Shown here: in pieces, positions 1-6,746 of the stretch
Layout: each line of letters starts with the position of its first letter
Numbering within the stretch: position 1 is the first letter of the stretch
Source: an uncultured Clostridia bacterium
Lineage (GTDB): Bacteria > Bacillota > Clostridia > TANB77 > CAG-508
DNA: 43,069 nucleotides
NCBI GenBank assembly: GCA_949745595.1
Contig: CATJWN010000037.1
Span: 1 to 43,069 of the forward strand
Reading direction: 5' to 3'
Notes under the pieces: model-generated
Told to the model about the DNA's origin: nothing
The model's database searches: none
The model's input: only the letters and a program-made list of their open reading frames with translations
Program-made: the position numbers and the translations under genes

Positions 1-148
1 CTTTTATTGTTTCTTTTGTTTTATCTAGTGTCACAGACGTTACAAGTATAGGTGGCGTTTTTATTACAAGTGCCTCAGCCGCAGACTTACTGCCAACCTC
101 GTTTCCAGCTACGTCAAAAATGATTGCGTAAAATTGATATTCTGTGCA
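1..148 (-). pseudogene. Fragment of an Ig-like/FnIII surface protein, 5' end missing
   Basis: The minus strand is open from an in-frame TAA at 149-151 to the window edge, with no start codon. The translation includes EYQFYAIIFDVAGNEVGSKS, which reads like the last strands of a fibronectin-III/Ig-like domain. It is followed by TPPILVTSVTLDKTKETI, which resembles the start of a bacterial Big_2 domain. The reading frame begins directly after the stop and the DNA upstream is AT-rich with no coding character, so this is most likely a truncated remnant of a cell-surface adhesin that continues beyond the window. It could instead be the tail of a gene broken by rearrangement or by misassembly near repeats. 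The assignment rests on domain resemblance only. Confidence 0.5.
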
Positions 149-475
149 ATGTTAAAAAAAGTATCAAAATTTTAGAAATGCTCAAATAAAAGAGATTTAA
201 AGAAAATGACATGTATTTTTTTACATTTTGACTAAAAATGGAGTGAAATAAAAATTTATCAAAAAATTAGTAAAAAATTTCATAAAACTTTAATAAAAAA
301 ATAAAAATTTTTATAAAGAAAAAGAAAGAGATAAAATTTTTTTGAAAAATATATTGACATTTAAAGGAATCTGTGATAAATGTATATCAGTTTTGAGTTC
401 TTATTTCAAAATCTCAATTAATCATTTGCTATTTCAGCAAAATTATTCAAAAAATTAAAATTTAATAAAAGAGGA
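149..475. other. AT-rich intergenic stretch without a gene
   Basis: Very AT-rich DNA in which I see no coding frame. A TTGACA at about 351 could be a -35 box for the decayed gene that follows, but the matching -10 (TAAATG) is weak. An intact Shine-Dalgarno-like GAGGAG remains at 471-476, just before the pseudogene. Confidence 0.5.
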
Positions 476-898
476 GTGGTGTGTATACGAAAAGTCGAAC
501 CCATTTTTTATCCAACAAACAATTATGTATTCCACAGAGCTTTTGCGCACGAAGGAAACGAAGAAATAACAAAAGCATTTTTAAATGTGATTTTATAAAA
601 TACAATATAAGAAATAAGACTAGATAGCAATAATATGTAGATGCTATTGTGTGCAGGAGATAAGACATCGGTATTAGATGTTAAAGCTAGATTAAAACAA
701 AAGAAAAAAACTATATGAATAGTAATAGTAGACTTTGAAATAAATAAAAAAGACTCTGATTTTTATAGCGAGTATTGAATTCTAAAAAAGAATGCTAAAG
801 GTTAAGATATTTTATTGGCATACGATTTAGAATTTTATATAATTGAATTACCAAAGTAAAAAGCTAAAAGGCGAAAAAAAGATAGATAATAAAAGATT
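476..898 (+). pseudogene. Decayed Rpn/PD-(D/E)XK nuclease-family transposase gene
   Basis: A single + frame starting at GTG 476 or 479, behind a GAGGAG site, carries recognisable pieces of the Rpn/PDDEXK_2 family (recombination-promoting nuclease, putative transposase). These are VFHRAFAHEGNEEITKAFLN, then SVLDVKARL, then FYIIELPK. The family normally has about 250-300 residues; this remnant has about 140 codons, so internal stretches are missing. At least seven in-frame stops interrupt it, the first at 596-598 and 608-610, yet all pieces stay in one frame. The decay therefore went by substitutions and in-frame deletions. It makes no full-length product. A strong terminator hairpin follows. 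The family call is from motif memory, not from a search. Confidence 0.6.
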
Positions 899-922
899 AT
901 ATAAATAAGAATTCAAAATGCA

Positions 923-981
923 TTAGTGATTAGATTTTTGAAGGAATTTGACTTGTTTGAAAATCTAGTCACTGATTTTTT
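923..981 (+). terminator. Intrinsic terminator after the pseudogene
   Basis: A 14-bp stem, AGTGATTAGATTTT paired with AAAATCTAGTCACT (one G-U), is followed by six T. It lies between the decayed nuclease gene and the ychF promoter. Confidence 0.75.
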
Positions 982-991
982 CTTAAAATTG

Positions 992-1021
992 TTGAAAAGT
1001 AATTAAAACTTATGTTATACT
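992..1021 (+). promoter_or_regulatory. Sigma-A promoter of ychF
   Basis: TTGAAA (992-997), an 18-nt spacer and TATACT (1016-1021). The distance to the ychF start leaves a leader of only about 20 nt containing AAGGAG. Confidence 0.7.
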
Positions 1022-1045
1022 ATTTAGGTAAAAAGGAGAGAGAAT

Positions 1046-2140
1046 ATGAAAATAGGAATAGTTGGACTTCCAAATGTTGGAAAAAGTACACTCTTTAATA
1101 GTATAACAAAAGCTGGAGCAGAATGTGCGAATTATCCATTTTGTACAATAGAACCTAATGTAGGTGTTGTACCGGTTCCAGACGAAAGAGTTGACAAACT
1201 TGCTGAAATTTACAATCCTCAAAAAGTAACAAAAGCGGTAGTTGAATTTGTTGATATTGCTGGATTAGTAAAAGGTGCGAGCAAAGGTGAAGGTTTAGGA
1301 AATAAATTTTTATCACATATTCGAGAAGTTGACAGCATATTAGAAGTTGTAAGATGCTTTGAAGATTCAAATATTGTACACGTTGATGGAAGTGTAGATC
1401 CACTTCGTGATATAGAAACAATAAATTTAGAATTAGTTTTTGCAGATTTGGAAACAATAGAAAAGAGATTAGATAGAGCTAGAAAAATGCTTAAAGCTGA
1501 TAAAAAATATGGATTCGAAGTAGAAACTTTAGAAAAGGTAAGAACAGCTTTGGAAGCTGGAAAAGCAGCGCGTAGCTTGGACTATACAGATGAAGAAAAA
1601 GAAGTTTTGAAAGAAGCATTTTTACTAACTATGAAACCAATTATGTATGTTAGTAATGTTTCAGAAGAGGAGCTTGCAAATCCAGAATCAAATGAAAATT
1701 ATATCAAATTAAAAGAATTTGCGAAATCTGAAAATGCAGAAGTTATTCCTTTATGTATAAAGATAGAGGAAGAGCTTAGTACATTAGAAAATGAAGATAA
1801 AGCAGAAATGCTAGAAGCACTTGGACTTGAAGAATCAGGATTAGATAAATTAATAAAAGCAAGCTACAAATTATTAGGTCTTATGTCGTTTTTAACTGCT
1901 GGAGAGCCAGAAGTAAGAGCTTGGACTATAAAAATTGGTACAAAGGCTCCACAAGCAGCTGGAAAAATACATTCAGATATCGAAAGAGGATTTATTAGAG
2001 CAGAGGTAATATCTTTCAATGAACTTATGAACTGCAATGGCTCAATGGTTACAGCAAGAGAAAAAGGTTTAATTCGTTCTGAAGGAAAAGAATATATTAT
2101 GCAAGATGGGGACATAGTTTTGTTTAGATTTAACGTATAA
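1046..2140 (+). CDS. ychF: Redox-regulated ATPase/GTPase YchF (Ola1 family)
   Basis: A 364-residue Obg-family P-loop NTPase of the YchF/Ola1 group, normal length for the family (about 363-366). Visible motifs are the P-loop GLPNVGKS at residues 7-14, switch II DIAGL at 70-74 followed by KGASKGEGLGN, and an NVSEEE segment where YchF proteins have their altered NxxE nucleotide-specificity motif. The C-terminus (FNELMNCNGSMVTAREKG to the end) is the TGS-like domain. Family members bind ATP in preference to GTP, associate with ribosomes and act in stress and translation control. The ATG start follows AAAAAGGAGAG at good distance and has its own promoter. The gene is monocistronic as far as I can see, and no oddities are visible. 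Confidence 0.96.
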   Translation: MKIGIVGLPNVGKSTLFNSITKAGAECANYPFCTIEPNVGVVPVPDERVDKLAEIYNPQKVTKAVVEFVDIAGLVKGASKGEGLGNKFLSHIREVDSILEVVRCFEDSNIVHVDGSVDPLRDIETINLELVFADLETIEKRLDRARKMLKADKKYGFEVETLEKVRTALEAGKAARSLDYTDEEKEVLKEAFLLTMKPIMYVSNVSEEELANPESNENYIKLKEFAKSENAEVIPLCIKIEEELSTLENEDKAEMLEALGLEESGLDKLIKASYKLLGLMSFLTAGEPEVRAWTIKIGTKAPQAAGKIHSDIERGFIRAEVISFNELMNCNGSMVTAREKGLIRSEGKEYIMQDGDIVLFRFNV

Positions 2141-2192
2141 ATTAAAAAAAGCTAATTTTTTGTAAAAATTTTGTAAAATTTCTAAAAAAGAC

Positions 2193-2221
2193 TTGAAATT
2201 ATAAATGTATATTGCTATAAT
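2193..2221 (+). promoter_or_regulatory. Promoter of the LPYAG protein gene
   Basis: TTGAAA (2193-2198), a 17-nt spacer and TATAAT (2216-2221), followed by about 65 nt of AT-rich leader before the ATG at 2292. Confidence 0.7.
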
Positions 2222-2291
2222 ATAAATATATTGAATAAAAAATAATAAATTTTAGTATAATAAAGATAATAAGAGATAGGAGATTTGGGTA

Positions 2292-2723
2292 ATGAAAAAG
2301 TTATTAAGTGTAATTTCAATTGTATTATTAATATTAGTTATTTGTAGTGTAAATACATTAGCTACAGAATCATCAAATGAAATTGATGGAGATAAACCTG
2401 CAAATGAAATTCAACAAATAGGTTCAACAAATACAAATAAATCAACAAACAAAGCATCAAATACAAATAAGGCTACTAACAAAACAGTTAATAGAGAAGA
2501 TAATGAATTAGATGCAAATGTTGTTGGAAGTACAAATAAAACAAATTCAAACAAGACAAATACAAACACAAATAAAACAAATACAAGCAATTATAATTCA
2601 AGCAATGGCTCAAGCAAGTTACCATATGCTGGTACAGGAACAACATCTGTTGTATTAATTGCACTTGCATTTGCTGGTTCAGCAGTATATGCTTATAAAA
2701 AAGTAACAGATTATAATTTATAA
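2292..2723 (+). CDS. Small secreted Asn/Thr/Lys-rich protein with an LPYAG sorting-like signal
   Basis: 143 residues. Residues 1-25 form a signal peptide (MKK, a long Leu/Ile/Val run, then TLATES). Residues 26-110 are low-complexity and rich in N, T, K and S (repeated TNKTN and NTNK), consistent with an extended wall-spanning stalk. The C-terminus has SKLPYAGTGTT, a hydrophobic segment (VVLIALAFAGSAVYAY) and a short KK tail. This is the arrangement of a sortase substrate, except that LPxTG is replaced by LPYAG. It is probably covalently attached to peptidoglycan or held in the membrane. No sortase gene is present in the window. The ligand or role is unknown. An attenuator-like terminator separates it from the radical SAM gene downstream. 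Confidence 0.75.
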   Translation: MKKLLSVISIVLLILVICSVNTLATESSNEIDGDKPANEIQQIGSTNTNKSTNKASNTNKATNKTVNREDNELDANVVGSTNKTNSNKTNTNTNKTNTSNYNSSNGSSKLPYAGTGTTSVVLIALAFAGSAVYAYKKVTDYNL

Positions 2724-2752
2724 AAAAGGGAGGCTGAAAAGCTTCTTTTTTT
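2722..2752 (+). terminator. Terminator between the LPYAG gene and the radical SAM gene
   Basis: GGAGGCT, GAAA loop, AGCTTCT with a preceding A-tract and seven T. The next gene's AGGAG site begins about 3 nt after it, so the radical SAM gene is probably reached by readthrough or by a promoter I cannot see. Confidence 0.6.
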
Positions 2753-2764
2753 ATAGGAGTAAGA

Positions 2765-3617
2765 ATGAAGTTTGCAAAAGTATATATTGAGATTACTAAT
2801 AGTTGCAATTTAAACTGTACATTTTGTAGTAAAACAAATAGAGAAAGCAGATTTATTAGTTTAAGTGAATTTGAACATATATTAAGAGAAGTAAAAGATT
2901 TTACTTCTTTAATTGCGTTACATGTAAAAGGTGAGCCATTTTTGCATCCAGATTTAAAAGGAATTTTAAATTTATGCGAGGAATATAGATTAAAAGTAAA
3001 TATTACGACAAATGGCACATTATTGTTAAAAAATTTAGAGACAGTTTTAAATTCAAAGGCAATAAGACAAATTAACATTTCATTACATTCGGCAGAGCAA
3101 AATCTATTAGATAAAGAAGAATACTTAAGAGGAGTGTTAAATAGTGTAGATGAGATACATAGACATACTGAAATTATTATTTCGTATAGGCTGTGGAACT
3201 TAAGAGATATTAAAGAGAATGCAGTGAATTTGGAAATTTTAGAGAAACTTGGTAAAAAGTATAATAGACCGCAGATTGTTGTTGAAGCAAGTAGAAAAGA
3301 TTTCTTAGAGCTAGATAAAAAAATTTTTATCAATCAAGACATAGAATTTGAATGGCCAAGTTTAGATAAAGCAGTAATTTCAGAGGTTCGGAAAGTGTTA
3401 TGGGTTAAGAAATCATATTGCAATATTAGCAAATGGAGATATAGTACCATGTTGCTTAGATGCAAACGGAGATGTTATGTTAGGAAACATTTTCGAAAAA
3501 AGGTTAAAAGAAGTATTAGAAAGTACTAGAGCACAAAGCATTATAACAGGATTTGAAAGACATATTTTAACAGAAGATTTATGCAAGAGATGTGACTTTA
3601 TAAGGAGATTAACATAA
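2765..3617 (+). CDS. Radical SAM/SPASM protein, interrupted by a +1 frameshift at CGG
   Basis: The N-terminal part reads IEITNSCNLNCTFCSK, with the CxxxCxxC motif that binds the 4Fe-4S cluster used by radical SAM enzymes. It then has HVKGEPFLHP and TTNGTLL, typical of the core barrel. In frame 0 the protein runs 208 residues to an in-frame CGG at 3389-3391 and then becomes nonsense, stopping at 3529. In the +1 frame from 3393 the expected C-terminal SPASM-like part follows at once: KCYGLRNHIAIL, GDIVPCCLDANGD and LCKRCDFIRRL, ending at TAA 3615-3617. Reading CGGA as one codon gives 283 residues. This standalone subfamily is common in Clostridia but its substrate is unknown to me. Alternatives to recoding are a recent pseudogene or a sequence error. 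Confidence 0.8.
3389..3392 (+). other. Frameshift site 1 (GTT CGG A AAG)
   Basis: CGG is in frame 0 of the radical SAM gene. The conserved protein continues in +1 from AAG (3393), so one base is skipped here. Frame 0 stays open for about 46 more codons but matches nothing in the family. Confidence 0.6.
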
Positions 3618-3643
3618 AAAATTCACTAATATGTAAAAAATGC

Positions 3644-3672
3644 TTGAAATTTGTTGAAATTCGTGATAAAAT
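3644..3672 (+). promoter_or_regulatory. Promoter of the first Wzz/BY-kinase
   Basis: TTGAAA (3644-3649), a 17-nt spacer and TAAAAT (3667-3672). The predicted start of transcription is about 80 nt before the ATG, with a terminator hairpin in between. Confidence 0.65.
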
Positions 3673-3695
3673 AATGACTAATAAATGGAGTTACA

Positions 3696-3736
3696 AAAGA
3701 TACAAATAAAGGGTTTTATTTGTATCTTTATTTTTT
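3696..3736 (+). terminator. Leader terminator (candidate attenuator) before the Wzz/BY-kinase gene
   Basis: A perfect 15-bp stem (3696-3710 with 3715-3729, loop GGGT) followed by ATTTTTT. It lies inside the 5' leader, between promoter and start codon, so transcription of the kinase gene would need antitermination or incomplete termination. I see no riboswitch fold or leader peptide in the 20 or so nt before it. Confidence 0.7.
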
Positions 3737-3758
3737 AGATTAAAGGGTAGTGAAATAA

Positions 3759-6548
3759 ATGGAAGATTGGGATATTAGAGAATTGCTAGTAATGATATTT
3801 AGAAAAAAAATTAGTATTATTGTTATTGTTGCTATGTTTATTATTGCTGGCTGTATATATACATATAACTATACAACTCCAATGTATAGTTCAAATGCAA
3901 GAATTATGTTAGGAAAAATCAGTACAAAGGACGGAGAATATTTAGATAGAAATGTTACAATTTCTGAAACTGATCTAACACTTAATTCTAGCTTAATTTT
4001 AACTTACAGCGAACTTGTAAGTAGTCAAATAGTTATGGAAGGTGCTAAAGAGAAGTTAGAAAACTATGATATTAGTGTAGAAGAACTTATAAAAAGTGTA
4101 ACAACTGAAAGAATAAACACTTCAGATATACTTCAAGTTTATGCTAAAAGCACGGATCCTAAGCTTGCAAAAAGTATAGTTGAAGCAGTAGTAGATTCAT
4201 TTTCTGAGTGTGTAAAAGAAATGAATAGAATTGACCATATATATACTATTGACTATCCAACAGCAGCAGAATCACCATACAATATCCATCACGAAAAGGA
4301 TATTATTACTTTTGCATTAGTAGGTTCTTTGACAGCATGTGTTTATGTGATTTTGTGCATATTTATAGATAATACAGTTAAAAATTCAAATGAGATTGAG
4401 AGTTTATTAAAAGTGAGAACTCTAATTAATATTCCTATAGATAAAAAGAAGCAAGGTGAATTGATTACAGTAAATGATAGCAAATCAATAATATCAGAGT
4501 CTTTCAAAACTCTAAGGACTAATGTACAGTTTAGTTCAGTAGATACTAAAGGTTCACAAGTATTACTAGTTACAAGCTGTATGCCTTCAGAAGGCAAGAG
4601 TTATGTGTCAGCAAACCTTGCTATAGCATTTGCACAAACTGGAAAAAGAGTTGTTATAGTAGATTCAGATATGAGACGTGGAAGACAATGTAGAGTATTT
4701 AATGTACCAAATAGAAATGGACTTTCAAATTATATTTCAAATATTGACTCAAATGGTTATGAAATCAATTGGTCTTTAGGAGAATATATTAAAAAAACAC
4801 ATATATCAAACTTAGATATAATAACTGCTGGTAGTGTTCCGCCAAATCCAGCAGAATTACTAGCATCAGCAAGATTAGCAGAATTAATAGATGATTTGAA
4901 AAAATATTATGATGTAATTATATTTGATGGTGCGCCAATACTACCAATTACAGATTCTTTATTACTTGGTAGAATAATAGAAAAAGTAATGTTAGTTGCA
5001 GTATATAACAAAACCAAAAAGGACAACCTAGTAAAAGCTAAGGAAAGTATAGAAGATGTAGGTGGAAAAGTTATTGGTATTGTCTTAAATAAAGTTTCAA
5101 TGGATTCTGGCTCTTATAATGATGGTTACTACTATTATGGTGAGAGCGAAAAAGGCTTGACGAGAAGGGAAAAAATTGAAAAAGCATTAAAAGGAAAAGC
5201 AGAAAAAGTAAAAGTATTCTTTAAAAATGAATTTAAGAAAGTAAAGAGTTTTGGAAAAAGACTTTCTCCCGCCAAAACTGCGAAAGAAATTGCAGAAGCA
5301 GAAAAGGTTAGTCAATTAAGACAAAAATCATTAGAAGAGAAAAGAATTGAACGTGAAATTGAACGAATGAAAAAAGATGAAGAAAGAAAGAGAGTAGAAG
5401 AAGAGAAGAGAAAATTAGAAGAAGCAAAAGCTGCAGAGAAAGCTAAACTACAAGAAATAAGAGCAGAAGAAAAAGCTAAAAAAGAAGCAGAGATTGCAAA
5501 GATGCGTGAAGCAGAAAGAATTAAGAGAGAAGAGCAAGCAAAATTTATAGCTCAGCAAAAAGCCAAAGAACAATCTTTAAAAATGGAACAAGCAAAAAAG
5601 GTTGCTGAAGAAAGAGCAAAAGAGCAGGCAATAAGAGAGGCACAGGCTAAAAAAGTAGCAGAGGCTAAAGCAAAAGAGCAAGCTATGAAGATAGCACAAG
5701 CTAAAAAAGCAGCAGAAGAAAAAGCTAAAATTGAAGCCATTAGAGCAGAAGAAAGAGCTAGATTCGAAGCTATTAGAGCTAAGGAAAAGGCTAAACAAGA
5801 GGCTTTAAAAGCCGAGGAAAGAGCAAGACAAGAAGCTATGATGGAAGAAGAGGCAAGAATAATGGCAGAAGAAAAAGCCAAAGAAGATGCTATCATGGCT
5901 GAAGAAATGCTTAAACTTAAACAAGAAGAAGCAAAAAGAAGACAAGAAGCATTACTTAGAAGAGAAGAAGAAAGAAGAAAAAATGCGGAACTTAAAGCTA
6001 AGAAAAAAGTAGAAAGAGCTGAAAAATTTAATGATTTAAGAGGAAGTTTCCTTAATAAAAAAGACGAAATCAGAGAAGAGCTTAAAATAAGGAAAGCTGA
6101 ATACGCAAATAGATATAGTGAATATAAAATAAGAAAACAAGAAGAAAAAATTTTAGCTGCAGAGGAGAAAGCTAAAAGGGCTGAAGAACTTGCAAAAGCA
6201 CGCGAAGAAGAAAGAATTAGAAGAGAAGAGGAAAGAAAAAAAGCAGCAGAAGAAAGAGCAAGAAGGTTAGCAGAGTTAGAAGCGGAAAAGGCAGAAAAGC
6301 TAGCAAAACAGGCAGAGGAAAAAGCTAAGAGAGAGGCTGAACTTGCTAAAAAAGAAGCAGAACTTGCAAGACTTCGCGAAGCAGAAAAGCTAAGAAAAGA
6401 AGAAGAAAAACGTATTGCAGCAGAAGAAAAGGCTAAACAGATTGCAATTTTAGCAGAAGAAAAAGCCAAGAGAGAGGCAGAAGCAAAGCTAACTGATGAA
6501 TATTTACAAGAAAACTTATATCCAAAAACTAAGTATAATAAATTTTAA
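3759..6548 (+). CDS. Wzz-type polysaccharide co-polymerase fused to BY-kinase, with a very long charged helical tail
   Basis: 929 residues. Residues 1-205 form a Wzz-like domain: transmembrane helix at about 16-37, an outside loop, a Pro-containing segment and a second helix at about 182-204. The tyrosine kinase domain follows, with Walker A PSEGKS at 276-281, Walker A' VVIVDSD at 298-304 and Walker B VIIFDGAP at 386-393. A tyrosine cluster (Y453, Y457-460) is the likely autophosphorylation site. Such proteins control chain length and export of capsule or exopolysaccharide. Unusually, about 400 further residues (about 505-912) are almost only E, K, A and R in heptad-like repeats. These would form a cytoplasmic single helix or coiled coil, closed by a distinct DEYLQENLYPKTKYNKF end. 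Ordinary BY-kinases stop soon after the tyrosines. ATG start 3759 has only a weak AAAGGG site. No oppositely coded gene is credible here. Confidence 0.9.
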   Translation: MEDWDIRELLVMIFRKKISIIVIVAMFIIAGCIYTYNYTTPMYSSNARIMLGKISTKDGEYLDRNVTISETDLTLNSSLILTYSELVSSQIVMEGAKEKLENYDISVEELIKSVTTERINTSDILQVYAKSTDPKLAKSIVEAVVDSFSECVKEMNRIDHIYTIDYPTAAESPYNIHHEKDIITFALVGSLTACVYVILCIFIDNTVKNSNEIESLLKVRTLINIPIDKKKQGELITVNDSKSIISESFKTLRTNVQFSSVDTKGSQVLLVTSCMPSEGKSYVSANLAIAFAQTGKRVVIVDSDMRRGRQCRVFNVPNRNGLSNYISNIDSNGYEINWSLGEYIKKTHISNLDIITAGSVPPNPAELLASARLAELIDDLKKYYDVIIFDGAPILPITDSLLLGRIIEKVMLVAVYNKTKKDNLVKAKESIEDVGGKVIGIVLNKVSMDSGSYNDGYYYYGESEKGLTRREKIEKALKGKAEKVKVFFKNEFKKVKSFGKRLSPAKTAKEIAEAEKVSQLRQKSLEEKRIEREIERMKKDEERKRVEEEKRKLEEAKAAEKAKLQEIRAEEKAKKEAEIAKMREAERIKREEQAKFIAQQKAKEQSLKMEQAKKVAEERAKEQAIREAQAKKVAEAKAKEQAMKIAQAKKAAEEKAKIEAIRAEERARFEAIRAKEKAKQEALKAEERARQEAMMEEEARIMAEEKAKEDAIMAEEMLKLKQEEAKRRQEALLRREEERRKNAELKAKKKVERAEKFNDLRGSFLNKKDEIREELKIRKAEYANRYSEYKIRKQEEKILAAEEKAKRAEELAKAREEERIRREEERKKAAEERARRLAELEAEKAEKLAKQAEEKAKREAELAKKEAELARLREAEKLRKEEEKRIAAEEKAKQIAILAEEKAKREAEAKLTDEYLQENLYPKTKYNKF
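5273..6495 (+). repeat. Purine-rich, degenerate repeats encoding the EKAR-rich helix
   Basis: The coding strand is overwhelmingly A and G, with endlessly varied GCA/GAA/AAA/AGA codons giving AEEKAKREAE-like heptads. Repeats are degenerate in DNA, so this is not a simple recent tandem expansion. The long minus-strand open frame here is a shadow of this composition. Confidence 0.8.
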
Positions 6549-6555
6549 AAACTAC

Positions 6556-6584
6556 TTGAAAAATTCTTAATTTATGTATATAAT
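6556..6584 (+). promoter_or_regulatory. Promoter of the riboswitch-P-ATPase unit
   Basis: TTGAAA (6556-6561), a 17-nt spacer and TATAAT (6579-6584), ending about 10 nt before the P1 stem of the riboswitch. Confidence 0.8.
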
Positions 6585-6594
6585 ACGATATGAA

Positions 6595-6685
6595 TTAAGA
6601 GGGAGTAACTACAATTTACTAACCAACATACCCGATTATAAATCTGGTTAGTAACCCATATTCAAGGAGGGAGTGAGACTTTTAA
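6595..6685 (+). promoter_or_regulatory. yybP-ykoY-like (manganese) riboswitch aptamer
   Basis: The leader contains GGGAGTAAC near its 5' end, CCAACATACCCG in the middle and GGAGGGAGTGAGAC at its 3' end. These resemble the conserved segments of the yybP-ykoY class. P1 pairs TTAAGAG (6595-6601) with CTTTTAA (6679-6685). The 3' P1 strand is shared with the following terminator stem, so metal binding that stabilises P1 would block termination. This class senses Mn2+ and often controls P-type ATPases and other Mn exporters, which fits the gene downstream. I identified it by eye, without a covariance model. Confidence 0.75.
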
Positions 6686-6714
6686 AGAAATAAAATTCTT
6701 TAGAAGTCTTTTTG
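6677..6714 (+). terminator. Riboswitch expression-platform terminator
   Basis: GACTTTTAAAGAA (6677-6689) pairs with TTCTTTAGAAGTC (6696-6708), followed by a T run. The 5' arm overlaps the aptamer's P1 strand, which makes the two structures mutually exclusive. Confidence 0.8.
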
Positions 6715-6746
6715 TTTTAGTTACTTTAAATAACAGGAGGTTATTT

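Noticed and set aside
2488-3333. 281-codon minus-strand frame opposite the LPYAG and radical SAM genes
   Set aside because: It spans two genuine + strand genes and the terminator between them, and its composition mirrors AT-rich codons.
2292-3617. Small secreted protein plus radical SAM/SPASM gene as a RiPP precursor-maturase pair
   Set aside because: The small protein is a wall-protein type with signal peptide and sorting-like end, and the radical SAM protein matches a stand-alone subfamily; no peptide-recognition (RRE) domain or peptidase is present.
5552-6469. Long minus-strand open frame (305 codons, Ser/Ala/Leu/Phe-rich)
   Set aside because: It is the shadow of the purine-rich EKAR repeat on the + strand; low complexity, no ribosome site.
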